Shown: positions 1 to 7,646 of the stretch, piece by piece | Layout: each line of letters starts with the position of its first letter | Position numbering within the stretch: the stretch's first letter is position 1 | Origin: Phycisphaerales bacterium | Lineage (GTDB): Bacteria; Planctomycetota; Phycisphaerae; Phycisphaerales; UBA1924 | NCBI GenBank assembly: GCA_016741915.1 | Contig: JACVCS010000020.1 | Span: forward strand, 1-50,399 | Direction of reading: 5' to 3' | Length of the DNA: 50,399 nt | Made by a program: the position numbers and the translations under genes | The notes under the pieces: generated by a model | Database searches by the model: none | What the model was told of the DNA's origin: nothing | The model's input: only the letters and a program-made list of their open reading frames with translations

Positions 1-45
1 GGGGTGGAGTGGGGGGGCGGGTGTCGGGCCGGGCCGGGGTGTAGC

Positions 46-726
46 GTGCGGGTGGTCATCGTTCATGACGTGCTGGGCGAGGGCGCCCGGGCGGATCAGC
101 TCGACGCGGTGACGCAGGCGCGGGCGGTGCAGGCGGCGCTCGGGCCGCTCGGCCATACGTTCGCGGGTACGGTGGAGCTGTCGCTGGACCTGGCGCGGGC
201 GAGGCGGGAGATCGCGGCGCGGCGTCCGGAGGTGGTGTTCAATCTGGTGGAATCGGTGGAGGGGCACGGGCGGCTGGCGCACCTGGGTCCGGCGCTGTTC
301 GAAGCGATGGGGGTGCCGTTCACGGGCAGCGGGAGCGGCCCGATCCTGGTGAGCACGAGCAAGCGGATGACCAAGGCGGCCCTCGCGGGGGCGGGGGTGC
401 ACCTGGCCCGCGACTACGGGCGCGAGGAGCTGGCGGCGCTGGCAGACGGCGCGCCGGGGCTGGCGGGATTGGGGGTCAGGGAGTTTGAAGCGGGGCGGTA
501 CATCGTGAAGAGCGTGTGGGAGGAGGCGTCGGTGGGGATCGACGACGACTGCGTGGTGGAGGCGCGGTCGGCGGGTGAGCTGCTGGAGGCGGTGGACCGC
601 CTGGCCGGGCGGATGGGCGGCGAGGCGTTCGCCGAGCGGTTCGTGGAGGGGCGCGAGTTCAACATGTCGGCGCTGTGCTCCGGCGGGGTGGGGGGTGGCG
701 GGCGGGTCAATCCCAGATCGACTTGA
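46..726 (+). CDS. D-alanine--D-alanine ligase-like ATP-grasp protein, C-terminally truncated
   Basis: A 226-residue protein that resembles the first two thirds of the D-Ala-D-Ala ligase family, which makes the D-Ala-D-Ala dipeptide for peptidoglycan in the cytoplasm. Seen: an N-terminal pre-ATP-grasp strand (RVVIVHDVLGEG), FNLVESVEGHG, a PFTGSGSGP loop, a lysine strand YIVKSVWEEASVGIDD, and FVEGREFNMSAL typical of the ATP-grasp centre. The reading frame then becomes Gly/Val-rich and stops about 15 residues later, so the C-terminal metal- and ATP-binding segment of a normal 300-350 residue ligase is missing. The GTG at 46 starts the conserved strand; an in-frame GTG at 4 would only add low-complexity residues. 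The last 20 bases overlap the 3' end of the convergent pseudopilin gene. It may be a decayed gene, a genomic junction or an assembly break. The family call is good; activity is doubtful. Confidence 0.7.
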   Translation: MRVVIVHDVLGEGARADQLDAVTQARAVQAALGPLGHTFAGTVELSLDLARARREIAARRPEVVFNLVESVEGHGRLAHLGPALFEAMGVPFTGSGSGPILVSTSKRMTKAALAGAGVHLARDYGREELAALADGAPGLAGLGVREFEAGRYIVKSVWEEASVGIDDDCVVEARSAGELLEAVDRLAGRMGGEAFAERFVEGREFNMSALCSGGVGGGGRVNPRST

Positions 727-1660
727 AGTCGGCGGGCTTTTCCCCGGCTGAGGTGAAGATGCCGAAGAAGTTGTTGGTGCTGATCGGGTCGTCGGGCTCG
801 TCGAAGAAGGCCATGTCCGGGCGCTTTTTGTTGGTCTTGTCGTCGTAGGTCTTGCCCGTGACGGTCTTGTGCTTGGGAGCGAAGTGGTTTTCGATGAACT
901 CCACGCGCCCGTCGGAGAAGGCCACACACCCGGACCACTTGCCCTTCCGGCTGGTCTGCTTGAACATCTGAAAGGTGTTGCTCTTCTCGTCGGCGAACGT
1001 CGGCGTCGCGGTCGACTCGTCCGTCACCTGCACCGAAACGATCCGCGGTCCGCGCGTGCTGACCACCGCGTTGTCGGCGCTGAAGGTGTCCTTCCACCGC
1101 TGACGCCGACTCGTGGAAAGCTCGAGGTGCGCGAAGCTGATGTTCGCGGGGCCCGCGGTGAAGTCCGCCGACATCCCGGGGTCCCACATCGCCTTGCCCG
1201 GGTTCACGGCCTTCTTGGGCAGTACGAGTTCGTAGCCCTTGTATTCGCGGATGTTGGGGTTGTTCTCCGCCGCACTGATGAGCTGCTCGGGCGTGAGCAG
1301 GCTGTTGAAGACCATCAGCGAAAAGATGTTCGCGGTGGTGTTCTTCGCGAGGCCCAGCGGCGAAACCGTCGTGTCGGCGCGGTCGGCATCCGAGGGCAGC
1401 GGGTACGAGTCCTTGTTCGAGCCCGCCCAGATGATCATCCCCTGGATCATGGCGCGCTGACTCGAAGCGTCGCGCATCATCGAGGCCTGCTCGCGAGCGC
1501 CGACGGGGTCCGCCGGGCTGTTCTGTCCAAGGACGCCGATGCCGAGGGTCGCGCCGAGTGCGCCCGCGAGGGCCACGCACGCCAGGGCGTCGACGAGGGC
1601 GAAGCCGCCGGCGGTGCGTGCGGGGCGACTTTGTGCTGGTTGTGAACCGGGTCGAGACAT
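707..1660 (-). CDS. Type II pseudopilin-like protein (prepilin N-terminal helix)
   Basis: A 317-residue protein with a basic N-terminus, then GGFALVDALACVALAGAL, which matches the layout of a type IV/II prepilin methylation motif: Gly before Phe, followed by a hydrophobic helix. The usual Glu at mature position 5 is Asp. The body is globular, and near the C-terminus it has CVAFSDGRVEF, like the F-x-DG-x-V signature of planctomycete pseudopilin-like families. It is likely inserted in the inner membrane by its helix with the body outside. The ATG at 1660 has a GGAG about eight bases upstream. The gene is isolated from any secretion-system genes. A role in secretion or a pseudopilus is inferred only; the substrate is unknown. 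Confidence 0.7.
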   Translation of the reverse strand: MSRPGSQPAQSRPARTAGGFALVDALACVALAGALGATLGIGVLGQNSPADPVGAREQASMMRDASSQRAMIQGMIIWAGSNKDSYPLPSDADRADTTVSPLGLAKNTTANIFSLMVFNSLLTPEQLISAAENNPNIREYKGYELVLPKKAVNPGKAMWDPGMSADFTAGPANISFAHLELSTSRRQRWKDTFSADNAVVSTRGPRIVSVQVTDESTATPTFADEKSNTFQMFKQTSRKGKWSGCVAFSDGRVEFIENHFAPKHKTVTGKTYDDKTNKKRPDMAFFDEPDDPISTNNFFGIFTSAGEKPADFKSIWD

Positions 1661-2153
1661 GGATCAACTCCGAACCGTTCGCACACGAACGACGCGACGG
1701 GTTCCGCGTCTGTTCGTACAGGATACCTGTTTTCTCGCGACGTTCGGGGGTGATTTCGCGTCTTGGCCGCGGTCGGACGCAGGTCTTCTGCAAGATCGCG
1801 CATGCCGGGGGACATTGGCTGGTGTTCGCTCGTCGGCTCCCGCGCTGACGGGCGTGCAAACAGTCGACCGGTCGGCACGCTGCAAGCCGACCGGTACACC
1901 TGCCCGACGTTCGGGCAGACCCCGCCCGGTTGATGGCGCACACGCCGAGGCGGAACGGGCCGGGTTGCCGCGAGGCAACGCGGCTCGTTTTCGTCTGTGC
2001 TGAGTACACGCCCGAAGCCGCACGGCCGCGAGAAGTCTTCGCCCACACACACGCCGTACGCTTGCGGCTATCGCTTCGAGCACTTCCGACAGTTCGCCGT
2101 CTGCACCAACTTCCGCGAGCGGGCTGAGCCCGGCGCAGGGCATCGGGCTCATC
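1661..2153. other. Non-coding interval with several perfect inverted repeats
   Basis: Between the divergent pseudopilin and EamA genes, about 490 bases without a convincing gene. It contains four perfect hairpins: CGTTCG/CGAACG at 1676-1691, ACCGGTCGGC/GCCGACCGGT at 1867-1895, CTGCCCGA/TCGGGCAG at 1900-1918 and GTTGCC/GGCAAC at 1964-1979. None is followed by a T tract on either strand, so ordinary intrinsic termination is not indicated. Open frames here on both strands look like GC-rich chance frames. Confidence 0.5.
1867..1918. repeat. Two adjacent perfect inverted repeats
   Basis: The first palindrome has 10-base arms (1867-1876 and 1886-1895) around a 9-base loop. The second has 8-base arms (1900-1907 and 1911-1918) around a 3-base loop. 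They are only four bases apart. Possible roles are RNA structure in the EamA leader, a protein-binding site or a REP-like element; the sequence does not decide between them. Confidence 0.5.
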
Positions 2154-3101
2154 GTGGTGACGATGCTGTCGTGGGCCAGCGTGCCGCTCTTCCTGCGGGC
2201 GCTCTCGGTTGAACATCAGCTCGACCCCTTCAGCGCCAACGGCTGGCGCTACGCGATCTCCGCGCTCTTTTGGCTCCCCTTCCTCATCGTCGCCCGAGGC
2301 AAGGGCAACCTGCCCAACGCGCTGCTCAAGGCCGCCCTCATTCCCACGGCGTTCAACATCCTCGGGCAGACCACCTTCGCCCTCGGGCCCGCGCTGCTCG
2401 AGCCCGGGTTCTTCAGTTTCGTCTTCCGCGTGCAGATCATCTTCGTCACGCTCGGGGCGTATCTGCTCTTTCCAACCGAGCGATCAACGCTGCGCTCGCC
2501 TCGGTTCTGGATCGGCATCGCGCTGGTGGTTCTGGGCTCGTCGGGGTTGATCCTCTTCAAGCCGTCAACGAACGTTACGGTTTCGTCGGGTGTTGGCATC
2601 GCCGTGGCGCTCACCTCGGGTGTGCTCTTCGCGGGCTACGGCCTCAGCGTGCGGAAGTTCGTCAGCTCCTACTCGCCCATCGTCAGTTTCGGCGTCATCT
2701 GTCAGTTCACCGCCATCGGCATGCTCAGCGTCGCGGGCATCATGCCGAGCGTTGATCCCGCGCTGGTGCCCGAGGGCCTGCCTCCGCTGGACTTCACAAA
2801 ACCGCTGACGTCCTTTGGGCCTTGGGCGTGGACGCTCTTGATCTGCTCCGCGTTTATCGGCATCGCCATCAGTCACGTGACGTACTACGCCAGCATCCGC
2901 AGATTGGGCGTGAGCCTGAGCATGGGGATCATTCAGTTGCAACCGATCTTCACCGCCGTCGGCTCGGCGATCATTTTCCGCGAGCAACTGAGCATCGCGC
3001 AGTGGAGCGCCGGCATCGTGGGCGTCTGCGGCGCGGTGCTCATGCTGTCGGCAGGAAAGCACAAGCCGCGCGAAGCGCCCGAGACGCAGGACGAGCACTG
3101 A
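2154..3101 (+). CDS. EamA/DMT-family transporter
   Basis: A 315-residue integral membrane protein with two repeated halves of about five helices each, the EamA (drug/metabolite transporter) layout. Seen: TM-rich sequence throughout, the first-half end VVLGSSGLILF, and a second-half helix pattern with IAISHVTYYASIRRLG, IIQLQPIFTAVGSAIIFRE and GAVLMLSAGK, all typical of EamA repeats. It probably exports or imports a small metabolite; the substrate cannot be read from sequence. The hydrophobic first helix appears to begin before the first standard start codon, GTG at 2154. The in-frame region back to the stop at 2001 has no ATG, GTG or TTG, so the true start is uncertain (a CTG lies at 2124). 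A REP-like palindrome follows the gene. Confidence 0.85.
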   Translation: MVTMLSWASVPLFLRALSVEHQLDPFSANGWRYAISALFWLPFLIVARGKGNLPNALLKAALIPTAFNILGQTTFALGPALLEPGFFSFVFRVQIIFVTLGAYLLFPTERSTLRSPRFWIGIALVVLGSSGLILFKPSTNVTVSSGVGIAVALTSGVLFAGYGLSVRKFVSSYSPIVSFGVICQFTAIGMLSVAGIMPSVDPALVPEGLPPLDFTKPLTSFGPWAWTLLICSAFIGIAISHVTYYASIRRLGVSLSMGIIQLQPIFTAVGSAIIFREQLSIAQWSAGIVGVCGAVLMLSAGKHKPREAPETQDEH

Positions 3102-3127
3102 GGATTTGTTCGATCGCGGTTCAAGAA

Positions 3128-3169
3128 GCACGGCTCTGGAGAGCCGTGCCACCTGAAAGCCGTGCCACC
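3128..3169. repeat. REP-like palindrome plus 12-base direct repeat
   Basis: A 9-base stem (GCACGGCTC/GAGCCGTGC, 3128-3136 and 3141-3149, loop TGGA) sits between the convergent EamA and receiver-GAF genes. The right arm continues into AGCCGTGCCACC (3142-3153), which is repeated exactly at 3158-3169 after TGAA. This is a compact palindrome with a flanking tandem copy, like bacterial REP elements. It may also work as a bidirectional transcription barrier, though no T run follows. Confidence 0.6.
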
Positions 3170-3179
3170 GAAGACACGT

Positions 3180-4436
3180 TCACGCCGCCAGATCGCCGTG
3201 ATCGTCGTTGGTATCGAACCCGTCGGCCGGTTCGCCCAGCTTGCCCCACTTGTCCTTGGGCAGGTGGCGGTGGTGGATGCGCACGACACGTGCGAGCTGC
3301 TGCCCGAAGTGGCGTGACAGCTCGCTCAGCAGATCGCGGATGTGCGCGGGGAAGGGCGCGTGGCGCTCGCGGAAGATCATGAAGACCGCGAGGCATTCGC
3401 CCTCGTGGTGGCAGCAGAAGGCCAGGGCGTTGTGCCCGTTGAGCCAGTCTGTGCCGTGGCCCACGTGCGATTCGATGGAGGCGTCGTCGGTCATGCTCAG
3501 CACGCCGACGGTCTGTTCGAGTTTCGGTGCCGCGACGTTCGCCAGGTGATCCAGCAGAACTTCGACGGTTTCCTTCGGGCACGAGAAGTTCACGTATGCG
3601 CCGAGGGAGAAATCGCCGCTGGCGGCGGGGAGGAAGACCGCGGCGTTCGTCGGGCCCGCGTGGGCGAGGACGAACTCCAGCGCGTGACGCAGGAGGCTTT
3701 CAACATCGAGCTCGCCTCGGATGGTGGCGGCGAACTGCGCGCCGTGCTCCTGCACGGTGGGGGGCGGGCCGAGCTCGGCGTCCTTGATCTTCTTGGCCTT
3801 GGGCAGCGCGGGCGTTGAGCCCATGTCGTTCGAGTTGCTGCCGCCGCGGCGCGGGCCGATGGTCCCGGCGATGAGGCCGTTGGGCTTTCCGCGTGAGGCG
3901 ATCCGCGCCGCTTCGGGGTCAACATCTTCGAGCAAGGGCACGCCGTCGTCGCTGAGGGAGGCGCGCTGCTGCAACGCGGCCCGGCGCTGGTTCAACGCGG
4001 TGCGAACCCGCTTGGCGACCTCGCGCCCGCGAACGTTCCCTGAAACAATGTCGGCGGCTCCGGCGCGCATCGCCTGCACCGCTTCATCAAAGCTCACCTG
4101 CGGGCAGAGGATCACCGTTGAGACGTCCAGGTCCGCCAGTTCGCGGACGAAGCGCATGGCCGGGGCGTTGCAGCGTTCAAGGTCGTAGATCACCAGTTCG
4201 AACCCGTCGTTCCGGGCGACGCTGGTTGCGGGGCGCTCACGCGGCACAAGGATGTTCAGCGCCTCGTCGGTGGTCTGGGCGAGCGTGCAGTTCAAGCCGT
4301 CGTGACGCATCGATCGCGTCAGGGCGCTCTGGCGCTCCGGACTGGCGGAAACAATCAGCACCCGCGGCCGGGCCGCTTCGCTGTTGTTCTTGCGGCTTTG
4401 ACCGGGGAGTTCGGAATCGAACGGACCGCTGTGCAT
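3180..4436 (-). CDS. Degenerate receiver domain plus GAF-like domain protein
   Basis: A 418-residue cytoplasmic signalling protein. Residues about 25-145 fold as a receiver: RVLIVSASPERQ, FELVIYDLERC, VSTVILCPQ and AGAADIVSG mark the usual strands. The acidic pair that binds Mg is replaced by Ser-Ala-Ser and the conserved Lys is missing; the candidate phospho-Asp in IYDLE remains. After a charged, low-complexity linker, residues about 235-395 look like a GAF domain (FAATIRGELDVESLLRHALEFVLAHAGPT split over its first helix). The ATG at 4436 has AAGGA upstream and is preferred to the GTG at 4481. It is the last gene of a three-gene minus-strand cassette, 101 bases after the kinase stop. It probably acts as a phosphorylation-independent or partner-regulated output protein; the ligand is unknown. 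Confidence 0.75.
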   Translation of the reverse strand: MHSGPFDSELPGQSRKNNSEAARPRVLIVSASPERQSALTRSMRHDGLNCTLAQTTDEALNILVPRERPATSVARNDGFELVIYDLERCNAPAMRFVRELADLDVSTVILCPQVSFDEAVQAMRAGAADIVSGNVRGREVAKRVRTALNQRRAALQQRASLSDDGVPLLEDVDPEAARIASRGKPNGLIAGTIGPRRGGSNSNDMGSTPALPKAKKIKDAELGPPPTVQEHGAQFAATIRGELDVESLLRHALEFVLAHAGPTNAAVFLPAASGDFSLGAYVNFSCPKETVEVLLDHLANVAAPKLEQTVGVLSMTDDASIESHVGHGTDWLNGHNALAFCCHHEGECLAVFMIFRERHAPFPAHIRDLLSELSRHFGQQLARVVRIHHRHLPKDKWGKLGEPADGFDTNDDHGDLAA

Positions 4437-4537
4437 ATTCCCGTCCTTCAACCAGTCTGCGTGCTCAACTGCGTCGTACACCCGCGAGACACATCACGGG
4501 TTCATGAATCAACCTTCGGTTATCCCCACCCCTCACT

Positions 4538-6988
4538 TCACGCCGCGGCGCGATCTGCCCCTTCGGACTCTTCTCTCCACCCTTTCAAAGCCAGAAAAAC
4601 GCTGGTTCCCACCCCTTGTTCAGAAGTCATCCACATATCACCCCCGTGAAGCTGCACAATCGACCGTGCAATCGGCAGCCCCAGACCCGACCGCCGACCG
4701 GCCTTCTTTTCTGAAAAGAACGGGTCGAAGGCGTGCTTGAGCGCATGATCGCTCATCCCCTGACCGTCGTCGCGGACTTCGATCAGCAGACGCCCGTCGA
4801 GCTCGTCGACGGTTGCGCGGATCGTCACGCCGGTCTTCGGCTCGCTCTGCAGTGCGTTGGCGAGTACCTCGCCCAGCGCCCGCGCGAAGAGTTTCGGGTC
4901 CAGCATCGCCCTTTGACGAACGGCCGAGGCCTCGACGCGGATGGCGGGAGGCTCTTTTCCGCCGCCGCCGGCGTTGCGGATCTGCCGCGCCAGGGTGGAG
5001 ATCAGCTCGCCCACCGCGATGCCCTGGCGGTTGGGTGCGGGTGGACGCGCGATCAGGTGCATGCTGGTAACCAGGTCGCTCAATCGAGCCGCGGCGGCGG
5101 AGATCTGCTGCGCATCGGCGCGGTCCTTCGCGTCGATGGTCCGCTGGGCCAGAACCTGCGCGCGCCCGCTGATGACCGTCAGCGGGTTGTTCATCTCGTG
5201 CGCTGCGCCCGCGGCCAGTTCACCCAGACGCGCCATGCTCTCCGCCTCGGTGAGCTGCGCCTGCGCTTCGCTCAGCCGCCGGGCCGCGTGGGCGAGTTCC
5301 TCGCTCAGCCGCCGGGAGCCCTCGGCCTGCAACGCCGACGCGAGCGTCCGCGCCCAGGTGTTCAGCAGCGCGTCGCGCGACGCGCCGGAAAGGACCGACT
5401 CGGGAAGGAGCGAATCGTGCACGATCGCGGCTGAGGAGCCCGGCGCCAGCGTCATGGGCAGCACGGTGAGCGTGCGCACGTCCGGGCCGACGGCCGACGA
5501 ACCGGCCATGTTCTCGCGCAGCCAGTTCATGAGGCTCATGGTGCCGCCGAGCGAGCCCGGGCGCAGGGCGTTCTCGAGCGAATCGACCGCCCGCGCTGGC
5601 GAGGGCGAACCGGCTGAGGGTTGTTCGCTCGCGGGTGCTTGCGGGGTTGAATCCGCCGCGGGCGAGATGAGCGCGTCGCGTGCCGGCTCGTACTGCCACA
5701 GGCGCCAGGGCTCGCCCTCGCGAGATTGGGAGATCACGGCACAGAACGTCGCGGGCGCGTTGGCCCAGCGGGCGATCGCGGTGAACGAGCGGGCGATCTG
5801 ACAGACCACCTCGTCGGTGCGCTTCCCCGCGGGGCCCGCGGTCGCGGCGGTGAACGAGGCGATGGATTCGATGATCTTCTGCCCCGTGCGCCCGTGCTGC
5901 ACGCGCTGCTGGCAGAGTTCGTGCAAGCGCGTGAGCTGGCGGTTGGCCGAGGCGATGGATTCCACGACGAGCGCCTCGGGGGCGGCGGGGTCGAGCCCCA
6001 GCTCGGCGCACCGCGCCGCGATGGCCTTGTGCAGCCCCGGGGCGATGGCCATCACCTGCTGTTCCTCAAGGCCGATCTCGGCGCACAGCGGCGCGAGCGT
6101 CGGCGGCGTATCCGCACTGCCGCTCCAGCCGATGTGCAGCCGCCGACAGAGCGCCGACGCAACCGTCACCAGCGCGATCGTCAGGCGGTGCGCCACGTTG
6201 GGCAGCGCCGAGATCGCCTGCCCGCCCAGCCACATCGAATCCTGCATCACGTGCGGCAGCGACCACAGCTCGCCCAGCCGCTTGCCGGCGAGATGGTGAT
6301 CAACCCCCAGCACCTGCCGCTCGGCCTGTGAAATCTCCCACCCGCGCACGTGGGCCAGTTCGACACACTTGCGGTACGACTTGGGCAGGGCCCAGTCGAG
6401 CGCCAGCTTGCCCAGATCGCTGACCAGCCCCGCGGTAAAGGCCTCGTCGGGTTTGACCTTGAGCGCTTTGTGCTGCCGGGCGAGCTCCTCGGCCGCACAC
6501 GCCACGCCCACCGCGCGGCGCCAGAACCCGACGCGGTCAAAGCCCACGGGGCCTGTCGCCTCCGCCGCGATGGGCCCGCGCTTCTCACGCGCTACCGCCG
6601 CCTGACCCAGCACTTCGTAGATTTCAACGCTCAGCACGGCCGACTGCACCGCTTCAAGACCCAGGTGCACCACCGCGCGCCGGACGGTGGTGATCGACCG
6701 CGCCGCCGCCACGTCCGCCCGCCGACACATCGACAGCATCCGCGCCGAGAGCGAAGGATCGGCCTCGATGAGCTGGATGATCTCGTCGAAGTTCGCGTCG
6801 TCGGTGGACGAAAGCGACATCACCCGCGCCGCGATGGCCGAGAGCGTGGGCAGACCCGAGAGCTGACCCAGCACCGCCTCAACCTGACGCGAGCGTTCAC
6901 CCGCTTCGAGCGAAGACGCGGCGGCGGCCGGCGCCGCGGGCGTCCGCGCTACTTCCCCCGGCGTGCTCATCGTGCTGGTCTGGGTCAT
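4538..6988 (-). CDS. HDOD-domain histidine kinase
   Basis: An 816-residue soluble sensor kinase. Residues about 37-240 form an HDOD domain (GLPTLSAIAARVMSLSS, IEADPSLSARMLSMC, VVHLGLEAVQSAVLS). The middle, about 390-560, may hold a GAF-like region. Residues about 584-805 are a complete histidine kinase: H-box GAAHEMNNPLTVISGRAQ with the phosphoacceptor His near 596, an N-box around LGEVLANALQS, the G1 motif VRDDGQGMSD and GLGLPIARSIVQLHGG. No transmembrane segment is visible, so the input is cytoplasmic. The ATG at 6988 has GGGGAG upstream. It lies 52 bases downstream of the HTH-receiver gene, whose intact receiver is its likely partner, and upstream of the degenerate receiver-GAF gene. What the HDOD domain senses is unknown. 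Confidence 0.88.
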   Translation of the reverse strand: MTQTSTMSTPGEVARTPAAPAAAASSLEAGERSRQVEAVLGQLSGLPTLSAIAARVMSLSSTDDANFDEIIQLIEADPSLSARMLSMCRRADVAAARSITTVRRAVVHLGLEAVQSAVLSVEIYEVLGQAAVAREKRGPIAAEATGPVGFDRVGFWRRAVGVACAAEELARQHKALKVKPDEAFTAGLVSDLGKLALDWALPKSYRKCVELAHVRGWEISQAERQVLGVDHHLAGKRLGELWSLPHVMQDSMWLGGQAISALPNVAHRLTIALVTVASALCRRLHIGWSGSADTPPTLAPLCAEIGLEEQQVMAIAPGLHKAIAARCAELGLDPAAPEALVVESIASANRQLTRLHELCQQRVQHGRTGQKIIESIASFTAATAGPAGKRTDEVVCQIARSFTAIARWANAPATFCAVISQSREGEPWRLWQYEPARDALISPAADSTPQAPASEQPSAGSPSPARAVDSLENALRPGSLGGTMSLMNWLRENMAGSSAVGPDVRTLTVLPMTLAPGSSAAIVHDSLLPESVLSGASRDALLNTWARTLASALQAEGSRRLSEELAHAARRLSEAQAQLTEAESMARLGELAAGAAHEMNNPLTVISGRAQVLAQRTIDAKDRADAQQISAAAARLSDLVTSMHLIARPPAPNRQGIAVGELISTLARQIRNAGGGGKEPPAIRVEASAVRQRAMLDPKLFARALGEVLANALQSEPKTGVTIRATVDELDGRLLIEVRDDGQGMSDHALKHAFDPFFSEKKAGRRSGLGLPIARSIVQLHGGDMWMTSEQGVGTSVFLALKGWREESEGADRAAA

Positions 6989-7040
6989 GTCGTGCTCCCC
7001 GACGGTTTCCGCGGCGGATCGCTCCGCGCACAGCGTCGAA

Positions 7041-7646
7041 TCAGCCCCCCACCATCGACTGCAACTTGCTGAGCACCTGCTGGATGTTGAAGGGCTTCTT
7101 GACGAAGTCGTCGGCGCCCGCCTTCAGCAGCTCGTCGATCTCCGTCTGGTTCACCACGCCCGAAACCACGATGATCTTCGTCTCCGCGTGCTCCGGGTTC
7201 TCGCGGATGCGCTTGCACACCACGTTGCCGTTGATGTCCGGGAGCATGTAGTCCAGAATGATCACGTGCGGCTTGAAGCTCTCGGTGAGCATCCCCGCCT
7301 CGTACCCCGTGCCGGCGCTGCGCACGCTCCAACGCCCTTCACGCGCCAGCATGTCCTGGAAGAGCTCCACGATCGCCGGGTCGTCGTCGACCACCAGCAC
7401 GCGCTTGGTGGCAACCGCCTCCAGCACGTCGGTGGGGATGTCGTTGGCCTGCATGAACTTGATCAGCTCCGCACGCGGGATCCGCCGGAACTTGCTCCCC
7501 GGCACGCGGAAGCCCCCCAGCCGACCCGAGTCAAAGCAGCGGATGATCGTCTGCTGACTGACCTTGCAGATCTCCGCCGCCTCCCCGGTGGTGAAGATCC
7601 GCTTATCGGCCCACTTGCTGTGCTGCACGGCGGTGTTGGACATCAT
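7041..7646 (-). CDS. Excisionase/MerR-type HTH fused to a receiver domain
   Basis: A 201-residue response regulator with the reverse of the usual order. Residues about 14-70 are a MerR/excisionase-type DNA-binding HTH (FTTGEAAEICKVSQQTIIR, then FRVPGSKFRRIPRAEL). Residues about 80-200 are an intact receiver: VLVVDDDPAIVE supplies the acidic pair, VIILDYMLPDINGN the phospho-Asp, VVSG the switch Ser, and FVKKPFN the Lys. The ATG at 7646 has GGAAGG six bases upstream; a second ATG follows directly. It is the first gene of the cassette with the HDOD kinase, so phosphotransfer from that kinase is the likely control. Target operators were not found. Confidence 0.88.
   Translation of the reverse strand: MMSNTAVQHSKWADKRIFTTGEAAEICKVSQQTIIRCFDSGRLGGFRVPGSKFRRIPRAELIKFMQANDIPTDVLEAVATKRVLVVDDDPAIVELFQDMLAREGRWSVRSAGTGYEAGMLTESFKPHVIILDYMLPDINGNVVCKRIRENPEHAETKIIVVSGVVNQTEIDELLKAGADDFVKKPFNIQQVLSKLQSMVGG

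Noticed and set aside
414-2216. 600-codon open frame on the minus strand
   Set aside because: It crosses the ligase, the pseudopilin and the intergenic region in another frame; the product is Arg/Pro/His-rich, typical of a GC-rich shadow frame.
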